DNA of 46,313 nucleotides from a virus (IMGVR_UViG_3300031963_000264:1-46313); one strand, 5' to 3'. Counted from the first letter of the stretch, positions 31,591-41,215 are shown. The notes: generated by a model from the sequence alone, not told the origin. Program-made: numbers and translations.

Positions 31591-31738
31591 TCTAGGAAAA
31601 ATGTCTAACAATATGAATAAACATATATAGAATATAACAAAAAGTATATAAAATATGGCAAAATATATACAAAATTTCTACATATTTAAGCATACATTTA
31701 TGCCAAAAAATACATTGACATATGGGCAAAAATATGCT

Positions 31739-31768
31739 TTTACGAGAGCTATTGACAAATCCTGGAAT
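31739..31768 (+). repeat. Bipartite intergenic element copy 8
   Basis: TTTACG 31739-31744 then TCCTGGAAT ending 31768; the gap is one base shorter than in the others. Confidence 0.55.
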
Positions 31769-31967
31769 ATATAGTATATGTGGGGCCATGTGGAGCATTA
31801 CGGAGGGAAGTGGAGGGCACCTGCTCCATTACTAGTATAATGTCTATATATATAATTAGTAATATTTACTACTGAATTAATAGTATTTACTTTGATAGAA
31901 TACTGATAGATATGGCTCTAATTGGGCTTTAAAGGGGGTTTTTAGAGATGAAAATGTGGGGGGTATA

Positions 31968-32636
31968 CTAGATGTATTGACGAAATTCTTTAGGCATATA
32001 GGCAAAATCCTCAGCATTACAAAGCTTCTTTGGTTTATCTGGATTAGAGCCTATACAGCCACATGCTCCTGGTTTATCGCTATATAAATCATTTGCTCTA
32101 ATATTTTTATTAAAATACTCTCCAAATGACTCAGATGCTTTAATAGACTTTAATTCATCTACAGATACTGGATAATTAGCTGGATTGCCATTATCAAATA
32201 TGGTTGTTAATATAAATACACCTAGTGCTATGTTATACCAGTATAATACCTTACCTAGGCTAGAATTGATCTCACCTTTGACCCCGCCCAATTCCATAAC
32301 CTGTTCAACATCATCATCTCCAATATCTTCTATTCCAGCCTCTATGCTTTCAGCAGTTGTTATTACATCACGCCATTCCGCCTCAGTATCCCAATTTTCG
32401 ACTAAATGATAAGATTCATCAGAATTAGTATCATATTCTTTTTCTATATAAAACATTTGAAATGGCTTTTCAATAATAGATAATGGGATAGATTCTAGGT
32501 CATCTGCGTAATATTCCATAGCTCTGAAATTTACCTCTACAATTTCGCTTTCACTTATATTGTATAATTTCATGTATTTGGCAATAAGATCTGATCTCAT
32601 ATCTTTAACTAAATCAGCAACCATATATTTCTTCAT
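31968..32636 (-). CDS. Hypothetical protein
   Basis: 222 residues, acidic, with one moderately hydrophobic segment (WYNIALGVFILTTIF, about 133-147) and Cys residues near the end (GACGCIGS, KLCNAE). TATAAT (32643-32648) plus six bases leads to the ATG: predicted leaderless. No family recognised. Confidence 0.75.
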   Translation of the reverse strand: MKKYMVADLVKDMRSDLIAKYMKLYNISESEIVEVNFRAMEYYADDLESIPLSIIEKPFQMFYIEKEYDTNSDESYHLVENWDTEAEWRDVITTAESIEAGIEDIGDDDVEQVMELGGVKGEINSSLGKVLYWYNIALGVFILTTIFDNGNPANYPVSVDELKSIKASESFGEYFNKNIRANDLYSDKPGACGCIGSNPDKPKKLCNAEDFAYMPKEFRQYI

Positions 32637-32654
32637 ATCTTTATTATACCCTAC

Positions 32655-32876
32655 CTAGGAGTTGCAGGTAAATCTTGACCTATTTCTCAGCTCATTATTG
32701 GCTATATTCATGGCCATATCTTGGCTTCTTGCATAGCCATAAGTGAGAATTTTGCCATTTGAGCTTAGGGTCCACATCCATTTTAAATAAGGTATTCTAA
32801 ACACCTTATCTTGAGCTTTGTCTCTTTTCTCTTTACGAGATATATATGGCTTATCCTCTTTAATGGTTATTTCCAT
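32655..32876 (-). CDS. Small hypothetical protein
   Basis: 73 residues, basic; beta pattern in the second half (WMWTLSSNGKILTYGYA), similar to DUF1508-like short repeats but not assigned. Confidence 0.65.
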   Translation of the reverse strand: MEITIKEDKPYISRKEKRDKAQDKVFRIPYLKWMWTLSSNGKILTYGYARSQDMAMNIANNELRNRSRFTCNS

Positions 32877-33007
32877 CTAACCCTCATTTTTTTATATACT
32901 TTATATCCAGCATATATACCTACAATAATTAATATTATTAATATGGATCTGCTTAAATGGCTATATGGTTCCCAACATACATTTCCTGTATAGCAGTCAT
33001 CTGTCAC
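32867..33007 (-). CDS. Small membrane protein
   Basis: 46 residues with a GTG start (GTGA overlap with the gene upstream); helix ILIILIIVGIYAGYKVY and basic tail. Confidence 0.6.
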   Translation of the reverse strand: MTDDCYTGNVCWEPYSHLSRSILIILIIVGIYAGYKVYKKMRVRWK

Positions 33008-33075
33008 TCCTCTTCCTCCATATCTATATGCTCTTCAAAGTCCAGCCATGCTTCCAAATTATCTAAAAATCCCAT
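33004..33075 (-). CDS. 23-residue acidic microprotein
   Basis: MGFLDNLEAWLDFEEHIDM then EEEE. GGGGAGGGG lies upstream of the ATG; GTGA overlap links it to the next gene. Very short, so uncertain. Confidence 0.45.
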   Translation of the reverse strand: MGFLDNLEAWLDFEEHIDMEEEE

Positions 33076-33092
33076 TTTATATCCCCTCCCCG

Positions 33093-33341
33093 CTACCGCT
33101 CATTAGCCTCATTTAACCATTGATCTTCCCATAAGCCCATAATAGACTCATTGCCTATATCATCAAAGTAATACCTATTCTTGCTGATATTAAAGCTCCA
33201 GCCCTTCCAAAGACCATCTTCATCCCAAGTAAGATTAGTAGGTATTTCATTCTTTTCATGTTCGGCAAGCATTTGTAGCAATTCGCTATTATCTCTTATT
33301 AACCCCTTAAGTGCCCATCTAAACTTAAAATATCTAATCAT
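33093..33341 (-). CDS. Hypothetical protein
   Basis: 82 residues (MIRYFKFRWALKGLIRDN...WEDQWLNEANER), Trp-rich. ATGA overlap with the upstream gene. Confidence 0.7.
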   Translation of the reverse strand: MIRYFKFRWALKGLIRDNSELLQMLAEHEKNEIPTNLTWDEDGLWKGWSFNISKNRYYFDDIGNESIMGLWEDQWLNEANER

Positions 33342-33538
33342 TCTTCATCCAATTCATCTAGTAGATCCTCAATATCATCATCAATCCAAGCTTTAAATTT
33401 CTCATAAAATCTTGTGGACATTTCTTCTAATTCATTGATAATCCAAATCATCTCATTTTGGCTAAAATCATCAATATGGTCCAATATAAAGTCATCAATT
33501 AGATTAAGGGTTTCATTTCTAAGGTCAGGTACTGACAT
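33338..33538 (-). CDS. Acidic hypothetical protein
   Basis: 66 residues from the ATG at 33538 (MSVPDLRNETLNLID), preceded by GAGAAGG; a GTG at 33577 would add 13 residues. Acidic helices throughout. Confidence 0.65.
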   Translation of the reverse strand: MSVPDLRNETLNLIDDFILDHIDDFSQNEMIWIINELEEMSTRFYEKFKAWIDDDIEDLLDELDEE

Positions 33539-33614
33539 TATGCCTTCTCTCTTTTCCGCTTCACTTTTCGCTTGCACTAATTGGGATCTATATATTATAT
33601 ATTATATATATATT

Positions 33615-33845
33615 CTAGTCAACTGATTTATTTAAGTCTATATTCATTCCTTTTGGAGTCTGTCTATACCAGGATTCTGGATAATCTATATGTTTAAGTT
33701 TGGGGACTATTCTTCTGATCTCGTATAGACATATAAGGCATTCTCCTATATATAGGTAATTACCTGATTCAAGGGCATTTATAGCTGTAGTCCTGCCTCT
33801 TACTACTATCTCACAATACTTGCAATAGGCATCAAATTCTTTCAC
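33615..33845 (-). CDS. Small zinc-binding-like protein
   Basis: 76 residues with a GTG start after GAGAGG. CKYCEIVV and GECLICLYE form two Cys pairs. TAGTG overlap with the upstream gene. Confidence 0.65.
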   Translation of the reverse strand: MKEFDAYCKYCEIVVRGRTTAINALESGNYLYIGECLICLYEIRRIVPKLKHIDYPESWYRQTPKGMNIDLNKSVD

Positions 33846-34003
33846 TATATAGCCTCTCTATACATGCAGGTAGGGCATTTATCTTTATTTTGTTCTATCT
33901 TTTTAAAAGTAGTATCATATCTTACCCCGCAAATATAACAAAGTTTATTTACTTTACCATTAAATCTACTTTCCCAATATATCAAACTTCTAAATTTAAT
34001 CAT
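33845..34003 (-). CDS. Small zinc-ribbon protein
   Basis: 52 residues with CYICGVRYD and CPTCMYRE. GGGAGGTT lies upstream of the ATG; ATGA overlap with the HNH gene, so the two are co-expressed. Confidence 0.65.
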   Translation of the reverse strand: MIKFRSLIYWESRFNGKVNKLCYICGVRYDTTFKKIEQNKDKCPTCMYREAI

Positions 34004-34554
34004 ATTAACCTCCCTCTAAATGTGGTAATTGGACCCCTATAGTCATCCTCATCCGACCACTTGCCTGTGCTATACCCAGCTTCTGATATGTCCAATAGTT
34101 TATCCTGAATCCATTTGTTTTCAGTTATAATTGTAGCATTTTTAGTTATATTGCAATAGCCATGGGAGGGCTTTACATTTTCAATAGTATTGTCTCCGCC
34201 CCTAGATAATGGTATTACATGATCAATATGTAGGCCTTCCTCCCAACCCTCTTTTCCTACCTGCCTTGGAGCATCTAAGTCTATTGGATTTTTGCATATA
34301 TGGCAAGATGTTCCATATTTTTCTAATATATCTTTTTCTAGTATTGTATGATTATTTAATGCTGCCAGTCTTCTTGCACGAGATTTACGGCTATTGGATC
34401 TTATTTGATCTGGGCGTCTTTTTAATTCATTACGCCAATACATTATTTCAGCAGTTCTGCATTCTTCACACGCTAACTCTTTAGCGTCTCTTCTGTGCCA
34501 GTCATAGCCAGACCTTGTACCGCAATCTGGCTTGACTCTATGTCTTTTGCCCAA
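34000..34554 (-). CDS. HNH endonuclease
   Basis: 184 residues. The C-terminal HNH domain shows CHICKNP, HIDHVIPLSRGGDNTIENVKP (given here in two parts: HIDHVIPLSRGGD and NTIENVKPSHGYCN) and the zinc Cys pairs. An N-terminal basic region has CGTRSGYDWHRR and CEECRTAE. TTG start. Could be a free-standing homing-type nuclease or a packaging-linked HNH protein; no terminase lies next to it. Confidence 0.85.
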   Translation of the reverse strand: MGKRHRVKPDCGTRSGYDWHRRDAKELACEECRTAEIMYWRNELKRRPDQIRSNSRKSRARRLAALNNHTILEKDILEKYGTSCHICKNPIDLDAPRQVGKEGWEEGLHIDHVIPLSRGGDNTIENVKPSHGYCNITKNATIITENKWIQDKLLDISEAGYSTGKWSDEDDYRGPITTFRGRLI

Positions 34555-34556
34555 GA

Positions 34557-34661
34557 CTATTTATTCTTTAATTTTACCTTTTGCGTAGCTTGTTTAAAAC
34601 CCAAGCCATATGAACCTAACATCAGTAATACAATTGCTGCTGAATGTAATAAATAGAACAT
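34557..34661 (-). CDS. 34-residue membrane microprotein
   Basis: MFYLLHSAAIVLLMLGSYGL with a basic tail. AAGGAGAG stands seven bases before the ATG. Lies between katG and the HNH gene. Confidence 0.6.
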   Translation of the reverse strand: MFYLLHSAAIVLLMLGSYGLGFKQATQKVKLKNK

Positions 34662-34669
34662 ATCTCTCC

Positions 34670-36706
34670 TTATTTTACGTCAAATCGGTCTAGCATCATA
34701 ACCTTGTCCCACGCTGAAACGAAGTCTTTAATAAATTTATCTTTAGCATCATCCGATGCATACACCTCGGCAATTGCACGAAGTTCTGAATTAGATGCAA
34801 GTATAAGGTCTACACGAGGAATGCCGTTTGCTTGATTAGCATTGGTATACGATAATAGCTGAATTAAGTAATCATTATTTAATTTATTATTGTTTAATGA
34901 TCTTAAACCAGATAGCAATACTACTAATTCTACTGGAGTTAGGCCAAGAAGATTAGCTTTTTCTACCAACAATACCTCTTCTGGTATATTAATATCCTTG
35001 TGTACATAGTTTCTAAATCCATCAAATTTTGGCTCAAGAACTGCAAATGATTCAACATCAGTCTGTTCTTGTGTTGCGTCTCCACGTCCTGGGGTAAATG
35101 GAACTTTAATTTGATCCTCCGCAATTTTTTCAATTGCAGCACATCCTGCTAAAACAATTAAGTCGGCAATAGATGCATTAGACTCATCTTTAATAGATTC
35201 TAAGAAATTAATAACCTTTGATATTACCTCTTGATTATTTACTTTCCATGTATTTTGTGGTTGTAATCTTATACGGGCACCATTTGCTCCGCCACGCTTA
35301 TCTGTTTTACGGAAGGTAGAAGCAGAAGCCCAAGCAGTTTCTATAAAATAAGACATAGGAATATCAGAATATTTAATTTTATTCTTAATACTATCTGTAT
35401 CAATATTTGTATTGGATGAGCCTACTGGATCCTGCCAAATTAATTCCTCTGTAGGAACTTCTTTGCCAAGATATCTTGCAATAGGTCCCATGTCTCTGTG
35501 TGTTAGCTTAAACCATGCACGGGCAAATACATCTGAAAAATAATCAAAATCTTCTAAAAATCTTTTAGAAATTTTTTCATATTCTGGATCAAATCTAAGT
35601 GCTAAATCTGCTGTAGTCATTACTGGAGCATGGAATTTTCCTTCAATGTGAGCATCTGGAACTAAATTAGATGCAGAGTCATCTGTAGGTATCCATTGTG
35701 TTGCTCCTGCAGGGCTTTTTGTTTGAGTCCATTCATATTTAAATAATAATTTAAGATATGAGTTATCCCATTTAGTTGGAGTTGGGGTCCATGCGCCTTC
35801 AATACCACTTGTAATTGTGTCCTCTGCATTTCCTTTTCCAAATGAATTTTTCCATCCTAAACCTAAGTCTTCAATTGGAGAAGATTCTGGATTAGATCCG
35901 ACATGAGACGGGTCACCAGCGCCATGAGCTTTTCCAAATGCGTGACCTCCTGCAATTAAAGCAACTGTTTCTTCATCATTCATTGCCATACGAGCAAATG
36001 TTTCACGAATATCTCTTGCAGAAAGAATTGGGTCTGGCTCTCCGTTAGGTCCTTCTGGATTTACATATATAAGACCCATTTGAACAGCAGCAAGTGGATT
36101 TTCTAATTCACGATTTCCGCTATAACGATTATCTGCAAGCCATTCCTTTTCTGTTCCCCAGTATGTATCATCAGACTCCCAGACATCTTCTCGACCACCA
36201 GCAAAACCAAATGTTTTGAATCCCATATTTTCAAGAGCCACATTACCAGCAAGAATCATAAGGTCTGCCCATGAAATTTGTTTTCCATATTTTTGTTTAA
36301 TTGGCCATAATAAACGACGAGCTTTGTCTAAGTTTCCATTGTCTGGCCATGAATTTTGTGGAGCAAATCTATGCAGTCCTTCTCCAGCACCTCCACGCCC
36401 ATCAGCAATTCTGTATGTTCCTGCTGAATGCCAGGACATACGAATAAAAAATGGTCCATAGTTTCCGTAATCTGCAGGCCACCAATCCTGAGAAGTTGTT
36501 AGTAGCTGATTAATATCATTTTTAATAGTATCAAGATCTAAACTTTCAAACTCTTTAGCGTAATTAAAATCATCTGACATTGGGTTAGATTTTTCTGAAT
36601 GCTTTCTTAATCCAGATAAATCTAATTGATTAGGCCACCAATCATTATTATATGTTCCGTTATTATTTAAACTATTTCCTGTAAATGGACATTTTGCGTC
36701 GCTCAT
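34670..36706 (-). CDS. katG: Catalase-peroxidase
   Basis: 678 residues, a little shorter than the usual 720-740 but with both domains. Distal site R89-W92-H93 ([11 protein letters not shown]), proximal heme ligand H255 ([10 protein letters not shown]), and the Trp92-Tyr214-Met240 crosslink set (same spacing as W107-Y229-M255 of Mycobacterium) are all present, so catalase activity is expected. It removes H2O2 in the cytoplasm. Single-gene unit with its own promoter at 36734-36763. Very unusual in a phage. Confidence 0.95.
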   Translation of the reverse strand: MSDAKCPFTGNSLNNNGTYNNDWWPNQLDLSGLRKHSEKSNPMSDDFNYAKEFESLDLDTIKNDINQLLTTSQDWWPADYGNYGPFFIRMSWHSAGTYRIADGRGGAGEGLHRFAPQNSWPDNGNLDKARRLLWPIKQKYGKQISWADLMILAGNVALENMGFKTFGFAGGREDVWESDDTYWGTEKEWLADNRYSGNRELENPLAAVQMGLIYVNPEGPNGEPDPILSARDIRETFARMAMNDEETVALIAGGHAFGKAHGAGDPSHVGSNPESSPIEDLGLGWKNSFGKGNAEDTITSGIEGAWTPTPTKWDNSYLKLLFKYEWTQTKSPAGATQWIPTDDSASNLVPDAHIEGKFHAPVMTTADLALRFDPEYEKISKRFLEDFDYFSDVFARAWFKLTHRDMGPIARYLGKEVPTEELIWQDPVGSSNTNIDTDSIKNKIKYSDIPMSYFIETAWASASTFRKTDKRGGANGARIRLQPQNTWKVNNQEVISKVINFLESIKDESNASIADLIVLAGCAAIEKIAEDQIKVPFTPGRGDATQEQTDVESFAVLEPKFDGFRNYVHKDINIPEEVLLVEKANLLGLTPVELVVLLSGLRSLNNNKLNNDYLIQLLSYTNANQANGIPRVDLILASNSELRAIAEVYASDDAKDKFIKDFVSAWDKVMMLDRFDVK

Positions 36707-36733
36707 TATTTATCTTTCTACTAGTAGTTACTT

Positions 36734-36763
36734 ATTATACAATATAATTGACAGTTTAGTCAA
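36734..36763 (-). promoter_or_regulatory. katG promoter
   Basis: Minus strand TTGACT (36758-36763), 18 bp, TATAAT (36734-36739); leader GTAGAAAGATAAATA. Confidence 0.7.
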
Positions 36764-36769
36764 TAGGTT

Positions 36770-37447
36770 TTAACAGGTCTCTTCTGTGCTTGGGGCAGGA
36801 AATTCGCCATTCCATGAAGCACCGTATAAAGTATGCCTCCAATTTCCAGATGTAATTCTAGTTACTCTATGTGTAAATTCTTCTGTTACTGGGACTAGTA
36901 CAAGCATACCAGCTTTAGGTTTAATTTTATATGATTTATGTTTAAACTCTAACTCTCCACCTTCAAAATCATCATTTAAATAAATAGACAACGATCTATT
37001 AAATGCGGGCATAGGGCTGCCTGCAGCCCACTCTGAATGCCAGTCCATTGCATAATCAATTTTTGATGCTTCTTCTAATGTAATATTTTTAGCTTCCGCA
37101 ATTTCTTCATTAGTACAATACTTAAATGTTTGAAGAGCATTATGAGGTTTATAAATAGGTGGCATTACCTTAAATAATCTATCATATATACCCATAGGTC
37201 TATGAAAAACTTCATGATTTATTACAGGTTCATCTCCAGGAACTCCAGTACTGCCGTCAGGTCTTCTTGGTAAATCAACTGATATAAATTTATTTAAAAT
37301 ATTTTTATATGGAGAACGCATAGTTGTGTACCACCCTTGATGGTCATCCATGTATGGCTTAAAAAAATCTAATTCTTCTTGTGTTAAAAAATTATCAATA
37401 TATTGAAGATCTCCTTCAATTGTAATTAAATCAAGATTATATTCCAC
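36770..37447 (-). CDS. 2OG-Fe(II) oxygenase
   Basis: 225 residues with GTG start after AAGGAG. H137-S-E139 (Glu replaces the usual Asp), H193 (FTHRV) and R204; YLNDDFEGGELEF core. First gene of a four-oxygenase run read leftwards is the next upstream one; this is the last. Confidence 0.87.
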   Translation of the reverse strand: MEYNLDLITIEGDLQYIDNFLTQEELDFFKPYMDDHQGWYTTMRSPYKNILNKFISVDLPRRPDGSTGVPGDEPVINHEVFHRPMGIYDRLFKVMPPIYKPHNALQTFKYCTNEEIAEAKNITLEEASKIDYAMDWHSEWAAGSPMPAFNRSLSIYLNDDFEGGELEFKHKSYKIKPKAGMLVLVPVTEEFTHRVTRITSGNWRHTLYGASWNGEFPAPSTEETC

Positions 37448-37463
37448 AATTATTCTCCTTTAT

Positions 37464-38054
37464 TTATTGAATTGAGGCTATTAAAGAAACCCTAGGCTCA
37501 TTTATTATAGATTGATGAATTATTCCTTTAGGCATATACAATACGTCACCAGCTTCTATTATAAAGGATTCATATGGTTCATTTTCTAAACTTAACGGCT
37601 GTTCAAATGGATATTCACTACTATCTTTATAAATTTTATACTCTACAGAGTTTATCCAGGTCCAAGAATATACTTCTGAATAATCTTTATGTATACTATT
37701 ATTTTCTCCAGAGCCTAAAAAATCTATTAATATTTTAAAATTCATTTGATTAACGTGTTTTTTATCTAAAGAAAAAATATTGGACATTTCATCACACTCT
37801 GGTAAATTTATAAACCATGCCTGTAAATCAAGTGCTCCATATTTAAATAAAGGAACAGTTTGATTTTTTTTATTTTTTAAAAATTCATCATGATTTATCC
37901 ACTCACCATAATTTGGAATTTCATTAAATTTTTTATCTAAATATTTCATAACATAGTTCCAGTCTGGTGTATCTTTTAATATACCTTTAAATAAAACTGG
38001 TTTATTTATATTTTTAGCATTATTAATTTCTGATTTTATTTGTAAATTATTCAA
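37464..38054 (-). CDS. JmjC/cupin-8-like Fe(II) oxygenase
   Basis: 196 residues. H122-K-D124 and H180 (PKGIIHQS) with AGDVLYMPKG, the pattern of JmjC/cupin-8 hydroxylases rather than P4H types. TTG start overlapping the stop of the upstream gene (TTGA). Substrate unknown. Confidence 0.75.
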   Translation of the reverse strand: MNNLQIKSEINNAKNINKPVLFKGILKDTPDWNYVMKYLDKKFNEIPNYGEWINHDEFLKNKKNQTVPLFKYGALDLQAWFINLPECDEMSNIFSLDKKHVNQMNFKILIDFLGSGENNSIHKDYSEVYSWTWINSVEYKIYKDSSEYPFEQPLSLENEPYESFIIEAGDVLYMPKGIIHQSIINEPRVSLIASIQ

Positions 38055-38869
38055 TTATTATTTCCTATCGTTCCAAATATTCCTCTAAGTCTTCTTTGAT
38101 CTTTATTAAATCCTCCATTAACCGCATGAGCTAATTTAAATAAATCTGGCACCAATAAGTCCCCCTGTTGCCATATGTGTTCAAGTTTTATATCGCTGTC
38201 TAACCAAACTTTAGTAAATATTTCATCGTGCAATAAATTAAATTTATCTTTATCTAACTCAGTCGGAGGCATTCCGTTAATAGAATGAAGATTTACTTTT
38301 TCACCTCTACCATAAAATGTTCTAATAGTTTTATCATTTGTAATCCAATGATTTAATACTAATTTATAAATTGTATCTTCACTATTTTTATTTTCATTTT
38401 CTGATTGCCAATAGTTTTTTATTGAAACAGTACATGAATTTAAAAATTCTTGATCTGTTGTTGTGAATGAGTTATATATTTTTGACATATCTATAAAATA
38501 TGTTTTACCAGTGTCTGGTTCACAATTAAACAATTCCATGTTCCACATACCGCTTACATATATATTTTCATTATCTTCTACATGTTCTTGATGCCAACCA
38601 AGTATAATTTCATTTTTATTATTTATATTTTTTTCAGTTATATGCTTATGATGATCTTCTACATACTCTGAAGGTTTAGTATCCTGTGAATTTGGATACC
38701 AATTTAAATTATCCCCAAACAAATGCATTATTTTTGTTTGAGTTTCAAAATCTACATTTGCATTTCTAAATGCAATTATTTGTTCATTTAAAAAAATATC
38801 CTTGTAAATATTAAAATTATTTTTTAACTCATCATATCCAGGAAACTCTATAGTTTTTATTGTATTCAT
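38051..38869 (-). CDS. TauD/TfdA-like Fe(II)/2OG dioxygenase
   Basis: 272 residues; H93-Q-E95 (GWHQEH), H248 (FKLAHAVNG) and R260/R262 near the end, with QGDLLVPD before the second His, as in TauD-type enzymes. Third structural subclass of Fe/2OG enzymes in the window. Confidence 0.78.
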   Translation of the reverse strand: MNTIKTIEFPGYDELKNNFNIYKDIFLNEQIIAFRNANVDFETQTKIMHLFGDNLNWYPNSQDTKPSEYVEDHHKHITEKNINNKNEIILGWHQEHVEDNENIYVSGMWNMELFNCEPDTGKTYFIDMSKIYNSFTTTDQEFLNSCTVSIKNYWQSENENKNSEDTIYKLVLNHWITNDKTIRTFYGRGEKVNLHSINGMPPTELDKDKFNLLHDEIFTKVWLDSDIKLEHIWQQGDLLVPDLFKLAHAVNGGFNKDQRRLRGIFGTIGNNN

Positions 38870-38871
38870 TA

Positions 38872-39570
38872 TTATTTATTAACTGGCCTATAGGAAGTTG
38901 CAGAAGTCTTTGGCATAATTTGTCCTTTAGCCCACTCTTCTCGTAATTTTTCTCTTAAAGGATTACTATCTTCTTTTATTTTTTTTAAATCAACATCGTA
39001 TACGCTATCTGCGTAGTCATATGATCCCATCATTGTGTATCTAGTACCAGATGTTACTTCAGTAACTGCATGTACATTTTTAATCCCTACATCAAAAACA
39101 ATGACTGATCCAATTTCTGGTTTAAAAGCAAGCTTATGATCTCTAAAAGTTAAAAGTCCTCCTTCAAAGTCATCATTTAAATATATCATTGTAACTAATT
39201 TATTTTCCTGCCAAGCATTAGGAGTGCCATCAAGTTCAGTATTATCTGAATGATCCGCTGCAAATGCTCCTGGCTCCCACCTATGCGAACTCAAACTTAT
39301 TTGTTTTAATTTTCTATTAAATACTTTTTCTGCTAATTCCTGTGAAGCTAATTGAAATTTTCTTAAAGATTGTCCACCCTCTGGAGTATGTGGTTTTTTA
39401 CCAGCTATAGTATACATATTGTAAAAGCAAGACAGCATCCAGTCATCAAGTTCTTTCCAATAAGAAATTATATAGTTGCACTCTTCTTTTGTAAAAACAT
39501 TTTTATATTCAACAATGTCAGATTTATGTATAATTTCTGTCATATTTGAGGGGTAAGTTATTTTTTCCAT
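38872..39570 (-). CDS. 2OG-Fe(II) oxygenase, P4H-like
   Basis: 232 residues; H107-S-D109, H167 and R177; MIYLNDDFEGGLLTF. TGGTATAAT (39578-39583 hexamer) lies seven bases before the ATG, inside the stop of the previous gene, so this gene may have its own leaderless transcript. Confidence 0.88.
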   Translation of the reverse strand: MEKITYPSNMTEIIHKSDIVEYKNVFTKEECNYIISYWKELDDWMLSCFYNMYTIAGKKPHTPEGGQSLRKFQLASQELAEKVFNRKLKQISLSSHRWEPGAFAADHSDNTELDGTPNAWQENKLVTMIYLNDDFEGGLLTFRDHKLAFKPEIGSVIVFDVGIKNVHAVTEVTSGTRYTMMGSYDYADSVYDVDLKKIKEDSNPLREKLREEWAKGQIMPKTSATSYRPVNK

Positions 39571-39578
39571 AATGTCTA

Positions 39579-39791
39579 TTATACCATCCTATCCCAAATA
39601 ACGTAAGTGGATTCAGTTTTTCTTTTATTATATAGGTCTATAGATAATTTTTTATTTGTTCCTTGATAGCGCTCTCCAGTTTCCATATCTACTAGCATCC
39701 ATTTTGCAGGACATTTTGTATAGACTGTAATTGTAACTGGATTTTCCAACTCCTCAACTTTATCACCATTTAATAACTTTCTATGTTTCAT
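39579..39791 (-). CDS. Small beta-rich hypothetical protein
   Basis: 70 residues from the TAATG-coupled ATG at 39791 (MKHRKLLNGDKVEELENPVTITVYT...WMLVDMETGERYQGT). Probably a small barrel. Function unknown; embedded in the oxygenase operon. Confidence 0.65.
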   Translation of the reverse strand: MKHRKLLNGDKVEELENPVTITVYTKCPAKWMLVDMETGERYQGTNKKLSIDLYNKRKTESTYVIWDRMV

Positions 39792-40390
39792 TAATTTAGC
39801 CAACTAACTATAGAATATCTAGTTCCATTTTTTATTGGTTTTACTGAATGATTGTATACGTACGTTGATGGGAAAACAAGAAATTCATTTGCCTTTGGCT
39901 TATATTCAATATTAAATCTTGGAAAACAAATTTCTCCACCCTCATAATCATCATTTATATACCAAACTGTAGATATAGTTCTTGGTTCAAATATATTATG
40001 GTCAATATGATCTGAAAACTGAGATCCTTTGGAATATTTTAAAATAGAATATCCTCTGTGTTCTGGAACTACAACATTATAATAATTTTGATAATCTAAT
40101 TCTAATGGTGCAGAAAACTCTGTCACTTTATCTCTTACATAAGATTCCAGCATATGTTTTTGAGAGAATATATCATTATTTATTTTATTGTACTCAACAA
40201 AGTATGTTTTTGAGCTTCTGCTTTGATCAATTGTTGATTCTCCATCTTTATAAACATATGAATCGGCCCAAAAAATTTCTGGATTATTAAGGTCCATAAA
40301 ATGTTCTATGGCTGGAATGAACTGTTCATGGGTTTTCATAACATTTGAATATACCATAATACCTGGAGCTATTTCCTTTTTATTTATCAT
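39791..40390 (-). CDS. 2OG-Fe(II) oxygenase, P4H-like
   Basis: 199 residues from the ATG at 40390 (MINKKEIAPGIMVY). H128-I-D130, H181 and R191; WYINDDYEGGEICFPRF and FPSTYVYNHSV closely resemble the 286-1005 enzyme, so these may be the closest relatives in the window. Confidence 0.87.
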   Translation of the reverse strand: MINKKEIAPGIMVYSNVMKTHEQFIPAIEHFMDLNNPEIFWADSYVYKDGESTIDQSRSSKTYFVEYNKINNDIFSQKHMLESYVRDKVTEFSAPLELDYQNYYNVVVPEHRGYSILKYSKGSQFSDHIDHNIFEPRTISTVWYINDDYEGGEICFPRFNIEYKPKANEFLVFPSTYVYNHSVKPIKNGTRYSIVSWLN

Positions 40391-40892
40391 TAAACCACCA
40401 ATGATCTGACTCAGCAAAATGAAAAAATATCATTGCTACTTTTTGATTTTCTGGATTTGGAAAACTTTCTCTCCAATGCATTTGATCTTCTCCGCAATAA
40501 GCTATTGCTTCGTTCGGATACAGAGTATAAGATTGGTTTTCTATCCATAGGTCCCAGGGTTCGGTTTGATATACACACATATCTATTGTATATGTGCAAG
40601 CATTTTTATCTTTATGTTTAAATAAACTAGCATTGTTTTCATAATGAACAAATAAAGAATATGTAGGGAGTATATTTTGATTACTAAATATATTTTTAGC
40701 AATAGGTAAAATTTTGTTAGACCACTCTTTTAAAATTGGTCTTCCAACCATGTCTATAGAATATCTGGAAAACTCTTTTTCTATTGGAAATGTATTATAG
40801 TCAGTAAATGAATTAGATATGATATCAAAGTCTTCTTTATTAAATAAATTTTTTATAATTTTTGGTTTAAAAGATTGTAAATCATAATTCAT
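40380..40892 (-). CDS. 2OG-Fe(II) oxygenase-like protein
   Basis: 170 residues; H93-K-D95 (FKHKDKNACTYT) and H139 (DQMHWRE) with YPNEAIAYCGEDQ. A divergent short family; the 2OG-binding basic residue is less clear (K151). Overlaps the next gene by 11 bases. Confidence 0.72.
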   Translation of the reverse strand: MNYDLQSFKPKIIKNLFNKEDFDIISNSFTDYNTFPIEKEFSRYSIDMVGRPILKEWSNKILPIAKNIFSNQNILPTYSLFVHYENNASLFKHKDKNACTYTIDMCVYQTEPWDLWIENQSYTLYPNEAIAYCGEDQMHWRESFPNPENQKVAMIFFHFAESDHWWFNDK

Positions 40893-40993
40893 TAAATAAT
40901 TCCTATGTTTTCAAATCGATCAATTTGATCATCTATGTCATTTAAAATATCAATATCCAGATCTGACGAACTGGATATTGACTTTGTGCACAT
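40892..40993 (-). CDS. 33-residue acidic microprotein
   Basis: MCTKSISSSSDLDIDILND and on to ENIGII; TAATG overlap with the oxygenase. Weak ribosome-binding site. Confidence 0.5.
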   Translation of the reverse strand: MCTKSISSSSDLDIDILNDIDDQIDRFENIGII

Positions 40994-40996
40994 AAA

Positions 40997-41215
40997 CTAT
41001 ACTTTCTTTGGCCTACCTGTTTTTTTAGGACCCATATTTGTTTCTCTACGGATGCCATGTTTATTACGATCAACTCTTGTCATTGATCTTTGATTTGCAA
41101 TTCCAGATCTAAACTTACCTTGATTTGGATTTTTACGAGTAGCTTCTTGAGAAGTTACTGCACCAGATGGCTCATTATTTGGTGGAGTTTGCATTCCAGT
41201 TCCGTTATCACTCAT
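40997..41215 (-). CDS. Small basic protein with AT-hook-like end
   Basis: 72 residues, disordered, rich in Asn, Gly, Arg, ending KKTGRPKKV, an AT-hook-like motif. Overlaps the previous gene by eight bases. Confidence 0.65.
   Translation of the reverse strand: MSDNGTGMQTPPNNEPSGAVTSQEATRKNPNQGKFRSGIANQRSMTRVDRNKHGIRRETNMGPKKTGRPKKV

Larger units (their letters stand above)
31458..31967. other. AT-rich intergenic region with repeats
   Basis: 510 bp between the end of the plus-strand module and a minus-strand operon. Contains GGACATAATGTCC palindrome (31475-31487) continuing into ATGTCCGATTTGT, two bipartite elements, and TGGAGCA/TGCTCCA inverted repeat (31792-31830). No convincing gene; short frames here have poor composition. 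Confidence 0.6.

Noticed and set aside
31592-31798. Minus-strand frame of 68 codons in the AT-rich spacer
   Set aside because: Composition is typical of random AT-rich DNA (Ile/Tyr/His/Phe runs), no start signal, overlaps repeat elements.
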